Source: a virus
Virus record (IMG/VR): IMGVR_UViG_3300023179_000013
Coordinates: 62,001 to 126,000 of that record
Length of the DNA: 64,000 nucleotides
Direction: 5' to 3' (one strand)
Part shown: positions 26,361 through 35,811 of the stretch, one piece after another
How the letters are laid out: each line of letters starts with the position of its first letter
Numbering within the stretch: the first letter of the stretch is position 1
Position numbers and translations under genes: made by a program
The notes under the pieces: model-generated
The model's database searches: none
The model's input: the letters and a program-made list of their open reading frames with translations, nothing else
What the model was told of the DNA's origin: nothing

Positions 26361-28646
26361 ATGCCATCACCTACACCAGAAGAAATACAAAGAGAACAGG
26401 AACGACTGGAACTCATACAAAAGCAAAATGCCGCTGCTAAAGAACTAGCTAGTACATACGAGAAAATGGCTAAGACTGCTGGGGGATTAAATAATGAAGA
26501 AAAAGAAATACTTGATATATCTAAAAAAATATCAAAAGCCGCTTCTGAAACTGAAAAAAGCACTAATAAACGTTTAGATAAAACTTCTAGTGTAAAAGAT
26601 CTAAATAAATCTATACAAGCATTACAATTTTCTCAACTTAAGAATGCTGATATTGCTAATAAATTAGAAAAAGCAAAAATAGATGCTATAAATGAATCTT
26701 TATCTGCTCGTGTAAGAGAAATAGATCTTAATAAAAAATTAGCAGCAGAATTAGATAAACAACAAGAAATTCAAGACCGAATTGAAGAAATAAAAAGAGC
26801 ACAAGGTCCGCTAGATAAAGCAGCATTAGCCCTCGCTAGAGAAGAAGAAAAAAGTAGTAAAGCAGTTTTAGATATCCATGAAAAGAATCTTAAAAAAACG
26901 ATTGAAACAAAAGATCAACAAAGAAATTTAGCTATACAATTAGACGATGCCGCTAAAGCCCATCAAACTATAATAAAGGAACAACAAGAAGAACTTGAAT
27001 TAACTAAAAAAGAAATAGCATTAAGACAACAGAAAAGTATACTTGATGCATTAGAAGAAAAATTTAATGTTAAGAAGATTAAAGACATGATGACTTTAGG
27101 AGGTTTATTTAAAGTCATGCTAGAATCTGCTCTTAAATTCAATGAAATATCAGTACAGATAAGTAAAAATTTAGGTTATGGTGCTAGTGAGGCAAATAGA
27201 GTAACGGATAATTTAGTAAGTGTAGCCCAAAATTCAAGCAACATAAATGTTACTTTAAAAAATGCCGGTGAGGCAATGAATGAATTGAATACTTCTACTG
27301 GATTAGTAGCAGAATATTCAGCAGATACTCTTGAAACCCAAATAATGTTAACTAAACAATTTGGGTTACAAGCAGATGAAGCAGCAGGAATATATAGACT
27401 TTCTGTTTTAAATAATAAATCTGCTTCTGACACTAACAAAGCAATGGTTGGTGCTTTTGTTGCTGCTAGAAATTCATTTAAAGTAGGAGCTAATTTTAAA
27501 CAAGTAATGGCTGAGGCAGCTAAAGTTTCTGGCCAATTAGCCGCAACTTTAGGATACAACCCAGAACGTATTACTAAAGCAGTAGTAGCAATGAAAGCAT
27601 TTGGTACTACGCTTGAACAAACTAAAGCACAGGGTGATGCACTCTTAAATTTTGAATCCTCAATTGAAAATGAACTTAAAGCTGAGTTGTTAACAGGAGA
27701 ACAAATGAACTTAGAAAGAGCTAGAGCAGCTGCTTTAGCTGGTGACCAAGTAGCATTAGCAGAAGAACTTGCTAATCAAGGAATGACACTTGAGAAATTC
27801 TCAAGTATGAATGTACTTGCCCAAAAAGCGTATGCAGAGGCTTTAGGTTTAAATGCAGATCAATTATCTGATCAATTACAAAAGCAAAAACAAGCTGAAG
27901 AAAGTGGAAAAACATTAGCACAAATAACAGAAGAAGAAGCATTAGAAGCACAAAAAAGACAAACAATACAAGAAAAATTTAATGGTGCTATTGAAAAATT
28001 ACAAGATTTCTTTGGTAATTTAGTAGCAGGTCCTCTTGGTAAGTTTTTAGACATATTAAGTACAGCTATGGGGTATATAACTTCAATAGGTGCTGGATTA
28101 GCTGTTTGGTATACTACTTCTAAATTAATAGCCGGTTCTCAAGCCTTGATTGCTTGGTATTCTCAACAAAAATTAATTGCTGATCGATTAGGAGTTGGAG
28201 TAGGTAATGTAGTAATTGCCCAATTAGGTAGAATGTTAGGTATATCAACAGCAAAAGCAGTTGCTGAAACTACAGCGGCAACCGCTTTATCTTTTGGTAC
28301 TTTACTTCCAATCATATTAGGAGCAGGTGCTGCTATATATGGTTTAATATCATCCTTTAAAGGAGATGACATAATGTCTGAGGGTGGCTATGGTAAACGC
28401 ACATTACTTGCACCAGAAGGAGCTATCAAATTAAATGATAAAGACACAGTAGTAGCAGGTACTAATTTAGGTGGAGGTGGTGGCGGTGAAGCTATTTCTC
28501 CTTCAATTGATTTAACACCAATGATCGCTGCTATTAATTCTGTTAAAGCCTCTATTGATAGGTTATATGAAAAAGACACATCAGTTAACATGGATGGTAA
28601 AAAAGTTGGTTCAACACTAACACAAGGTTCATATAAAGTAGCATAA
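26361..28646 (+). CDS. Tail tape measure protein
   Basis: 761 aa. Residues 1-235 are a long, highly charged coiled coil (Glu/Lys/Gln-rich). A central helical region has the TMP-like KQVMAEAAKVSGQLAATLG, then a hydrophobic stretch at about residues 565-670 (LSTAMGYITSIGAGLAVWY, then TLLPIILGAGAAIYGLI) that could insert in the host membrane. The Gly-rich C-terminus contains MSEGGYGKRTLLAPEG, a common ending in myovirus tape measure proteins. It sets tail length and follows the tube and chaperone genes. T4 gp29 is 590 aa, so this tail may be somewhat longer. Confidence 0.8.
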   Translation: MPSPTPEEIQREQERLELIQKQNAAAKELASTYEKMAKTAGGLNNEEKEILDISKKISKAASETEKSTNKRLDKTSSVKDLNKSIQALQFSQLKNADIANKLEKAKIDAINESLSARVREIDLNKKLAAELDKQQEIQDRIEEIKRAQGPLDKAALALAREEEKSSKAVLDIHEKNLKKTIETKDQQRNLAIQLDDAAKAHQTIIKEQQEELELTKKEIALRQQKSILDALEEKFNVKKIKDMMTLGGLFKVMLESALKFNEISVQISKNLGYGASEANRVTDNLVSVAQNSSNINVTLKNAGEAMNELNTSTGLVAEYSADTLETQIMLTKQFGLQADEAAGIYRLSVLNNKSASDTNKAMVGAFVAARNSFKVGANFKQVMAEAAKVSGQLAATLGYNPERITKAVVAMKAFGTTLEQTKAQGDALLNFESSIENELKAELLTGEQMNLERARAAALAGDQVALAEELANQGMTLEKFSSMNVLAQKAYAEALGLNADQLSDQLQKQKQAEESGKTLAQITEEEALEAQKRQTIQEKFNGAIEKLQDFFGNLVAGPLGKFLDILSTAMGYITSIGAGLAVWYTTSKLIAGSQALIAWYSQQKLIADRLGVGVGNVVIAQLGRMLGISTAKAVAETTAATALSFGTLLPIILGAGAAIYGLISSFKGDDIMSEGGYGKRTLLAPEGAIKLNDKDTVVAGTNLGGGGGGEAISPSIDLTPMIAAINSVKASIDRLYEKDTSVNMDGKKVGSTLTQGSYKVA

Positions 28647-28653
28647 CTTTTTA

Positions 28654-28663
28654 ATATTTATAT
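28654..28663 (+). promoter_or_regulatory. Late-type promoter motif upstream of baseplate genes
   Basis: ATATTTATAT followed by CAAA, 23 nt between the motif and the ATG at 28687. It would drive the baseplate operon 28687-35773. Confidence 0.6.
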
Positions 28664-28686
28664 CAAACCACTAAAATAATATAATC

Positions 28687-29028
28687 ATGCCAATTATTGA
28701 TCAATTATCAAACAGCACTTTAAGCTTACAAGGCAATGGATTTAATCCACAACAACAGCAAGCTGGTTGGGGTTATATTGACGCTTCAGCTAATCTAGAT
28801 CCAGATGCTAGTAAATTACAAAACACATATTCTGTTAATTCTATCCCACAAGTTAGATTAAAAGACTTTAACAGAAATGGTAATACTACAGTTAAACCTG
28901 AATCCCAATTAGATGAATTAGATAATAGGGCTCCAAATATGCAACCTATTGGAGTAGTATCTCAAATCTATAAATCTAAACAAGGTCGTCAATATAAGCA
29001 ATTAGGCCCAAGAGACGGACGCTATTAA
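28687..29028 (+). CDS. Small baseplate-operon protein, function unknown
   Basis: 113 aa. Gln/Asn-rich, apparently low in regular structure, ending in the basic tail KQGRQYKQLGPRDGRY. Its start MPIIDQLSNSTLSLQG resembles that of the next protein (MPLIDLQTNLKSLKYG), suggesting a shared N-terminal docking peptide. No family recognised. First gene of a run of closely spaced baseplate genes. Confidence 0.6.
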   Translation: MPIIDQLSNSTLSLQGNGFNPQQQQAGWGYIDASANLDPDASKLQNTYSVNSIPQVRLKDFNRNGNTTVKPESQLDELDNRAPNMQPIGVVSQIYKSKQGRQYKQLGPRDGRY

Positions 29029-29036
29029 TTATATAA

Positions 29037-31298
29037 ATGCCTTTAATAGACTTACAAACAAACTTAAAGTCACTTAAGTATGGTTCTGACCGCCAAGGCG
29101 GAGGCGATAGTGGTCTGCCTTATATAAAAACAGATATTAATACTGTTGATAGACCATTTAATAGATTACGTTTAACTAAATTTGATGATGGATTAGTTAG
29201 AGGTGGATTCATTGGAGCGCTTAATGCCTCTGTAGTAGATACTTTACGTATAGGTAAATTTCTAACTGATTTTCCAAAAGGTCCCTTATTCATAACTAAA
29301 CAAGTTGGTCTACAATTATCAAATCCTAAATTAGAATCTAAAAAAGGTGCAACTAATTTCTTTGCTAAAGAACCAACTCGTATCTATAATTTAGGGATTA
29401 ATACAATAGCTCAAATACCAGTTAATGCTTTTGGTGGCCACTTTAATAGACATGGCATATTACCTGTACAGACAGATGACACCAAATATCTTAGTGTTGT
29501 TCAATTTAATAATGAAAATAACGACAATAGATTATTAAAGTTAACTGATAAATTCAAATTAGGAGACCCAAAAGGAACTGTTAATATAAACAGTGGTGTA
29601 AATAAAGTCAGAAACTTTTTTGGTAATTTAGCTACTACTTTTGGAGTAAATATTCGTGGACTAAAACCAGAACAATTAGTTATAGATGAATATAAAGGAG
29701 GACCTAGCTCTGTTTATGGTATTTTAGGAAGTACTACTATTAATAGAACACTCCAAATTACCAATGACTCAAAGAAAATATCTGATTCTAAAACATGGAG
29801 TTCAAATTATGCTGGCAAAACCAGAAGTGATGAAGGAAATGGAGAATCAGTTAAGATTAAGGAAACAACAGATTATGGTTTATCTAATTTAACGGGTTCT
29901 ATTTTTAGTTCTAAGCCTTTTGAATTATTTAATAAAATACCTAACCCTAATACTTCTTTTTTAACATATGTTGCTAAAACTGCTGATACTGGATCTGAAA
30001 ATAAATCTCGCTTAAAAGCAGAACAAAACATATTTTATTATGGAGCTCTAGGAGTATCTAAACAATACTTTAAATCAGGAAGTGAAGCTAATCAAAATAT
30101 TGGTATTTATCCTAATACCCAAAACATAACTATTCCAAATGGTTTTGATTCAACTAGAGATGCTTTAATTGGTAGTGAAGTAGAAACAAATGTTCCTCCT
30201 ACTACTGAAATCAAATTAGGAAACATCAATAAAAGCTATCAGGCGTATAAAAAAATTATTGATTCTAGACAATTAAGAGGAGCGGGTGATATAGATAAAG
30301 TAGGAGGACAGATAGCTAATGAATTTGGATTATATGACCAAAGATCAGGAGAAAAATATGTAGGAGACGCAAATCCTATAAATGGTATTTTACCTTCCGC
30401 TACTTCATACCCATTATATGAAAATGGATATGGAGAAGTAGTAAGAATAAACATACCGTGGAATAAAGTTGCTCGTGAATTAAGAGTAGGAAGTGGCAGA
30501 CAAGATTTAATTAATTTAACTCCAATGTTTGATGAAAACAAATATTTTGGAGCAGATATATCTCCTCTTGGGGGAAGAATAAGAGATTTAGTACGTTTTA
30601 GAATACAAGCCGTAAATACTGACAGTCCAGATAATGGAACTTGGATGGTATTTAGAGCATATATAACGGATCTATCTGATGATACAAATGCAGAATGGAA
30701 TGATGTAAAATATGCTGGTAGAGGAGATAAATTTTTCATATATAATGGATTTACCCGTAAAATAAGTGTTAGTTTTAAAATAGCAGCATTGTCAGAAGAG
30801 GAAATGAAATATATATATCAAAAACTAAACTTCTTAATGGGCCAAGCAATGCCTGATTATAGCGGAGTATTAATGAGAGGACCACTTGTAAGAATGTCTA
30901 TAGGAAGCTGGATAGATAGCCAATTAGGAATTATCAATTCAGTAGCATTTAAGGTTCCTCAAGATTCACCTTGGGAAATATCAGTAGATGAAACAGAAGG
31001 AGGAGTAGGTCGATTAATATTGCCTCATATAGTAGAAGTAACATTATCCTTTACTCCTATTGGTTCTGAAACTAGAGGTGAAAATCTTATTACTAAAAAA
31101 TCTACTACTACATCTCATATTGCTCAAAATAATACTGGAGCTGATGTATCAACATTACAATATATAACAGCTCAGGATGAAGAAGATGTTACTGATGCTG
31201 GTGATGAATTAATAACAAATGAGGATTTAAGTAATAGACTTACAGCTAGAAGATTACGAGCTAAAAATTTACGTAACGCCAATAACAAGAAAAAGTAA
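29037..31298 (+). CDS. Baseplate-tube junction protein (gp48/gp54-like)
   Basis: 753 aa. The C-terminal third has a tube-like domain: FRAYITDLSDDTNAEWNDV, then GRGDKFFIYNGFTRKISVSF, then LSEEEMKYIYQKLNFL, and a final strand VEVTLSFTPIG. This pattern occurs in the tail-tube initiator/baseplate cap proteins of myoviruses (T4 gp48 and gp54 share the tube fold). The N-terminal 450 residues are unassigned and probably form phage-specific baseplate domains. It lies between the tape measure and a LysM-like baseplate protein. The exact T4 equivalent is uncertain. Confidence 0.65.
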   Translation: MPLIDLQTNLKSLKYGSDRQGGGDSGLPYIKTDINTVDRPFNRLRLTKFDDGLVRGGFIGALNASVVDTLRIGKFLTDFPKGPLFITKQVGLQLSNPKLESKKGATNFFAKEPTRIYNLGINTIAQIPVNAFGGHFNRHGILPVQTDDTKYLSVVQFNNENNDNRLLKLTDKFKLGDPKGTVNINSGVNKVRNFFGNLATTFGVNIRGLKPEQLVIDEYKGGPSSVYGILGSTTINRTLQITNDSKKISDSKTWSSNYAGKTRSDEGNGESVKIKETTDYGLSNLTGSIFSSKPFELFNKIPNPNTSFLTYVAKTADTGSENKSRLKAEQNIFYYGALGVSKQYFKSGSEANQNIGIYPNTQNITIPNGFDSTRDALIGSEVETNVPPTTEIKLGNINKSYQAYKKIIDSRQLRGAGDIDKVGGQIANEFGLYDQRSGEKYVGDANPINGILPSATSYPLYENGYGEVVRINIPWNKVARELRVGSGRQDLINLTPMFDENKYFGADISPLGGRIRDLVRFRIQAVNTDSPDNGTWMVFRAYITDLSDDTNAEWNDVKYAGRGDKFFIYNGFTRKISVSFKIAALSEEEMKYIYQKLNFLMGQAMPDYSGVLMRGPLVRMSIGSWIDSQLGIINSVAFKVPQDSPWEISVDETEGGVGRLILPHIVEVTLSFTPIGSETRGENLITKKSTTTSHIAQNNTGADVSTLQYITAQDEEDVTDAGDELITNEDLSNRLTARRLRAKNLRNANNKKK

Positions 31299-31300
31299 AC

Positions 31301-31609
31301 ATGGCTACTAGATACGATAGTAAAACTACATTAGTTACCCCACAAGGTAAGCCTTACTATAAAAGTAAACAATATCCTAATATTCCTTTATCTGAGGATG
31401 ATGTTTATGTAATAACTAATATAGGAGATAGACTTGATCTTTTAGCTTATTCTTATTATGGTGATGTAGAAATGTGGTGGGTAATATCAGCCGCTAATAA
31501 CAATGTAACTAAAGGTTCTATGTTTCCTATCCCAGGTACTCAATTAAGGATACCAACAAATTTAGGTAATGTTTTAAATCTATTTGATCAATTTAATAAA
31601 GCTAGATAA
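31301..31609 (+). CDS. LysM-like baseplate protein (gp53 / gpX type)
   Basis: 102 aa. The core VYVITNIGDRLDLLAYSYYG followed by EMWWVISAANN is a LysM-like fold used in baseplates; T4 gp53 has the related ELANAIYGNPQLYWVLLMCNDN layout, and P2 gpX proteins are similar. The ending PIPGTQLRIP is typical of gpX-type LysM units. It probably clamps baseplate parts around the hub encoded next door. It starts 2 bp after the junction gene. Confidence 0.72.
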   Translation: MATRYDSKTTLVTPQGKPYYKSKQYPNIPLSEDDVYVITNIGDRLDLLAYSYYGDVEMWWVISAANNNVTKGSMFPIPGTQLRIPTNLGNVLNLFDQFNKAR

Positions 31610-31613
31610 TGTT

Positions 31614-34600
31614 ATGTCAATATTTAAAGATTCATTCAATCTATCCATTCAAGACCAGATTAGTCTTCGTCAAAAGGCGTTAACTAATCGTACCTCTAAA
31701 AATCTTACTTATTACAATTCACGCAATGCTTGGATAAGGTTATCTTCTAGTGTGAATATATATAAAGGAAGTGGTGATATTGAAGATGAAAATAATTATA
31801 CAAACGATTTAGCAAAAAAATATATTCTACAAGGAGGAATATTAAATGAATCTATAAGTGGTGAAGGACAACTGCGTGAAGGAATAGGTGATTTTTCTAA
31901 AGCATATAGTACAAATACTTCTGATGGAAGATTTTATCGTTTAGGTATTCGCCCAATGCCTGGTATTATTGATGTTGACATTAAATCAAAAGGAGCATAT
32001 GGCTCCTTAAGAGAAGCAACAATTAAATTCCAGTGTTGGGATATTAAACAATTAGAAGATTTAGAGTTACTCTATATGCGCCCTGGATATAGTTTATTAT
32101 TAGAATGGGGATGGTCTCCATATCTAGATAATAAAGAGGGATTAAACACCACAGTACAGTACGGCGATATTATAAATAGTAAACCAACAAAAGAATTATT
32201 ATTTAAACAACAATACGCTAAAGCTACAGACGGAAAGTATAAAGAAGATGGAAAAGTTGTTGAAATAAAAGGATATGAAGGTAATTATGATTCAATGTAT
32301 GGTTTTATTAAAAACTACAGTTGGAAAGCTAGACCAGATGGAGGATATGATTGCCAAACTAATATTATATCAATGGGGGAAATTATTGAATCTTTAAAAG
32401 TAAACTACTCTCCTTTTGATAATATAAGTAAAATTACATCAGTAGGATTATTATCTCCCAATTTACAATTACCTGGTGAAGTTGTACCTGATATATCAAA
32501 AATGAACCTATCCAGCTCTTATGCTCAAAATATATTAGCTGGTCTTTTTGAAGAAATGTATAAGGTTACAAGACAAATTGGAAGTGAAACTAGTGATGTT
32601 GGTGAGCATTTTCTTTTGTATGACAAACAATATAAAAATTATTATGATGTTTTTCATAAAACAATTAATATAAGATCATCAGCAGAAGACCAAACTGGAG
32701 GGGAAGACATAGGTAAAAACGATGAACAAATATATGTAACTTTAGAAGGATTAACAAGATTAATTAATAACTATGTTTTATTAAAAGATCAAAAAGCTGA
32801 TTTACCTTTTGCTGGTTTATCCGTATTTGAAGGTGATGCTGCTGATTCTAATGCAATCACTGGAAAAGGGTATTTGTTAGGTTTAGCTCATCCTCTTCAA
32901 TTATCTATAGATCCTACTGTTTGTTTAATAAAAAACAAATTATGGTCAGGAGGAATAAAATTTAATGCCCAACCTAATGTCCCTCCTGATACAGGAAGTG
33001 TTGTATTAAAATATGGAAACGGAAACTACGACCCTTCAACTCCAGATGGAGAAAAATTTTGGACTGATTTAGTAACAAAACTTATAGCAGCTGATGGTTC
33101 AGATGATGAAAAAATAAATAATGATCTTATACAATATGTTCAAAAACATGTTGGAAGAGAACCCAATGCTGCTATTGAAGAACTTAAAGAAATCCAAAGA
33201 AATTTTTTACTTATTCAAAATGGTACTGCTGTAGATAGCAAAAAACAACTATTTAATCCAATAGCAGATAAAAAGGGTCATAAGATATCGGAATATTATA
33301 GTTTTTATGATTTGTTAGATGAAGGACTAAATGAAGAACAAATAAACAAAGCTCTTACTTTTAACAATGGAAATGAAAGTGTAAATTACAGTAATTTACA
33401 AGAGCGTGCTAAGGCTGCTGTACAGGCACAAAAAATAGTCGATGCTGCTACTCAAAATCCAGAAGACATTGCTAATCAACAAATAGCAGAGGTTAAAAAA
33501 GATCTTGATGAAAAACAAGAAAGTCTTGAAAATCTTGCTTTTTTAGATAATTTAAAACGTCCATATTTTATTGATGATGGAGATTATAAAAAAGAATTAG
33601 GCATTATAGGTAACATATATGTTAATTTAGGTATGCTATATAACATGTGTGCTAGTTCTGATTTAGCTGCTCAAGACACAAAGGAAAAGAATGATATTGC
33701 TTTGTATGATTTTATGAAAAATGTTTTGAAAAAAATATCAACAGCTATTGGAGAAGTAAATAATTTTGAATTGTTTATAGACCCTAATACTAATCTTGCC
33801 AAGATTATAGATATCAACTATGTTGATAGAAATAATCCAAACACAGCATATAAAAATGCTTTTGAAATACAAGTTCAAAATACTAATTCTATTGTAAGAT
33901 CATATAATCTTGAATCCCAAATATTCCAGGACCAATCTACTATGATAGCAATTGGTGCCCAAGCTGGGGGAGGAGCATTAGCTGCTGATACTACAACATT
34001 AACCGCATATAATAAAAGAATTATAGATAGAATTATACCTAAAAAAACAGCCCCTTCTTCATCTAATAATAATGCACAAACCAAATTTAAAGAACTTTTT
34101 TCAGCATTAGATATTTTATTTACTTTTATAAATAGATTAAAATGGAATGATGATAAAGACTCTAATTTTGATTTAGATGAGAATAACAAATATAAAAATG
34201 CGTTAAAGGATATTATTAATTATTTTAAAACTATAGGTAAATCCAAAACTAAAAGTAAAGCAATTATTCCTACTAAATTAAGTTTAACAATGGATGGTAT
34301 AGGAGGAATAATAATTGGAAATATATTTAAAATACCAGATGAGGTATTACCTAGAGGGTATAAGGGAGGGGATGTTGGTGCCAGACTAGGGTATATAGTT
34401 ACAGAAATAGGTCATTCTATAAGCAATAATGATTGGACAACAAATCTAACTGCCCAAACTATTATATTAGAAGAAGATAATACTGGAATTAAAATTGACT
34501 ATGAAAATATAACTATTGCTCTACCAGTATATAAAGAAGTTACTTCTCCTGCTGAATCTAGCGGAACTGGAGGGACAGCTGAGACCAAATCTACCACTCC

Positions 34601-35219
34601 AACTCCAAGTGGTGTAGGAAACGGCTGCAAAGCTGTAGCACCAGATGTTTCTTCAATTAAAGATAGTGAATTAGATATTATTAAAGGATCATTTACCACC
34701 AACACAGGAACAGTAAATGAATTAGCAGTAGTAGATGGAAAACCAGTAGGAAAAGATGTAGCTAAAGCTATTATATTAATGAAAAGAGCGGCTGCTAAGG
34801 ATGGAGTTGATTTAAGAGTAAATAGTGGGTTCAGATCACCTTACACTACTATTGGTCCTAATGGTCCAATACAATCAACAAAAGGAACTTCAGTTTCTTC
34901 TACTTCTCAAGATACTTTATATAGTGCTTACCTTAAAAACGGTAAACCATTAACAGCTAAACCTGGAACATCTAATCATGGTAATGCTTTTGCATTTGAT
35001 CTAAATACAGGCTCAGTAACAGGAACTATTAAGTCTCCACTTAATAAAAAAGTATATCAGTGGTTAATAGATAATGCTCACAAGTACGGATTTGTAAGAT
35101 GGGTAGCAAAAGAAGAATGGCATTGGGAATATAGACCAGGCGAATACCAATATAATCAAAGAGTTCCAAGAGATAATAAATTATATGCTGGTATGAAAAC
35201 AGATAGCCCTTGTGGGTAA
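31614..35219 (+). CDS. Baseplate hub protein with C-terminal M15 peptidase
   Basis: 1,201 aa from the ATG at 31614; an earlier in-frame ATG at 31584 lies inside the previous gene and is less likely. The N-terminal third (IKFQCWDIKQLEDLELLYMR, then LLLEWGWSPY) looks like the hub proteins of large myoviruses. The C-terminal 160 residues form a D-Ala-D-Ala carboxypeptidase-type (LAS/M15) domain: SGFRSP, SNHGNAFAFD (His-x6-Asp, about residue 1121) and EEWHWEY (Glu-x-His, about 1167), the zinc and catalytic residues. This tail enzyme would cut peptide cross-links in the cell wall during DNA entry, replacing the lysozyme of T4 gp5. Confidence 0.8.
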   Translation: MSIFKDSFNLSIQDQISLRQKALTNRTSKNLTYYNSRNAWIRLSSSVNIYKGSGDIEDENNYTNDLAKKYILQGGILNESISGEGQLREGIGDFSKAYSTNTSDGRFYRLGIRPMPGIIDVDIKSKGAYGSLREATIKFQCWDIKQLEDLELLYMRPGYSLLLEWGWSPYLDNKEGLNTTVQYGDIINSKPTKELLFKQQYAKATDGKYKEDGKVVEIKGYEGNYDSMYGFIKNYSWKARPDGGYDCQTNIISMGEIIESLKVNYSPFDNISKITSVGLLSPNLQLPGEVVPDISKMNLSSSYAQNILAGLFEEMYKVTRQIGSETSDVGEHFLLYDKQYKNYYDVFHKTINIRSSAEDQTGGEDIGKNDEQIYVTLEGLTRLINNYVLLKDQKADLPFAGLSVFEGDAADSNAITGKGYLLGLAHPLQLSIDPTVCLIKNKLWSGGIKFNAQPNVPPDTGSVVLKYGNGNYDPSTPDGEKFWTDLVTKLIAADGSDDEKINNDLIQYVQKHVGREPNAAIEELKEIQRNFLLIQNGTAVDSKKQLFNPIADKKGHKISEYYSFYDLLDEGLNEEQINKALTFNNGNESVNYSNLQERAKAAVQAQKIVDAATQNPEDIANQQIAEVKKDLDEKQESLENLAFLDNLKRPYFIDDGDYKKELGIIGNIYVNLGMLYNMCASSDLAAQDTKEKNDIALYDFMKNVLKKISTAIGEVNNFELFIDPNTNLAKIIDINYVDRNNPNTAYKNAFEIQVQNTNSIVRSYNLESQIFQDQSTMIAIGAQAGGGALAADTTTLTAYNKRIIDRIIPKKTAPSSSNNNAQTKFKELFSALDILFTFINRLKWNDDKDSNFDLDENNKYKNALKDIINYFKTIGKSKTKSKAIIPTKLSLTMDGIGGIIIGNIFKIPDEVLPRGYKGGDVGARLGYIVTEIGHSISNNDWTTNLTAQTIILEEDNTGIKIDYENITIALPVYKEVTSPAESSGTGGTAETKSTTPTPSGVGNGCKAVAPDVSSIKDSELDIIKGSFTTNTGTVNELAVVDGKPVGKDVAKAIILMKRAAAKDGVDLRVNSGFRSPYTTIGPNGPIQSTKGTSVSSTSQDTLYSAYLKNGKPLTAKPGTSNHGNAFAFDLNTGSVTGTIKSPLNKKVYQWLIDNAHKYGFVRWVAKEEWHWEYRPGEYQYNQRVPRDNKLYAGMKTDSPCG

Positions 35220-35233
35220 TAAAATAAAACATT

Positions 35234-35773
35234 ATGGGATTTAGAGTACCAAAAAATCAAATCATTAAAAGCAAATATACCTCTGGTAAAGAGTATATGT
35301 TTGTTAGTACATATAGAGAATATCAAGGGTATTATTATGAAAGTAGTGGCAAATTATACGCCGGGGAAACATATGATTCAGCAGCGCCTGAATTAATAAG
35401 AATAAATTCAAATAATGTTAATCGTTTATTAACTAATCCTTTTACTTATGTTTATGGAAAAGTAGCTAAGAATAATACAATTAAATTTACCTCTCCAACA
35501 TTAGTCCCTTCAGTTGTTTTTAATCCAAACAACCAAACAACTCCATTTACTAATAGATATTTTACTAATAAAGTAAATGTTTCTCCTATTATTATTAAAG
35601 AAATAAGTAAAAGTACTTATGATAAGATTGTAACCGACCCTATATACAACACTGTAATGATAAAATGGAATAATGAAGGAAATAATGATATTGCTATAGC
35701 GGAAGCAGAAAAGAAAATGCCTGGAATAACTGCCTTTTTAAAAGAAGAAACAGGCGATTCTTTTGAAGGCTAA
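35234..35773 (+). CDS. Baseplate-operon protein, function unknown
   Basis: 179 aa. It begins MGFRVPKNQIIKSKYTSGKEYMF and has a mostly beta pattern with many Tyr and Asn; the C-terminal 40 residues are helical and charged (IAIAEAEKKMPGITAFLKEE). Not recognised. It is the last gene of the virion block; the promoter of the polymerase-like gene overlaps its final codons. A structural role is inferred from position. Confidence 0.6.
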   Translation: MGFRVPKNQIIKSKYTSGKEYMFVSTYREYQGYYYESSGKLYAGETYDSAAPELIRINSNNVNRLLTNPFTYVYGKVAKNNTIKFTSPTLVPSVVFNPNNQTTPFTNRYFTNKVNVSPIIIKEISKSTYDKIVTDPIYNTVMIKWNNEGNNDIAIAEAEKKMPGITAFLKEETGDSFEG

Positions 35774-35792
35774 ATTTTCTAACTTATATTTA
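35763..35792 (+). promoter_or_regulatory. Host-type promoter of family A polymerase gene
   Basis: TTG at 35763-35765, a 19-nt spacer and TATATTTA at 35785-35792, fitting the Bacteroidota consensus TTG-N19-TAnnTTTG. The TTG lies inside the last codons of the preceding ORF. The leader to the ATG at 35812 is 19 nt. Confidence 0.65.
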
Positions 35793-35811
35793 AAGATAAA
35801 GGTTATGAAAT

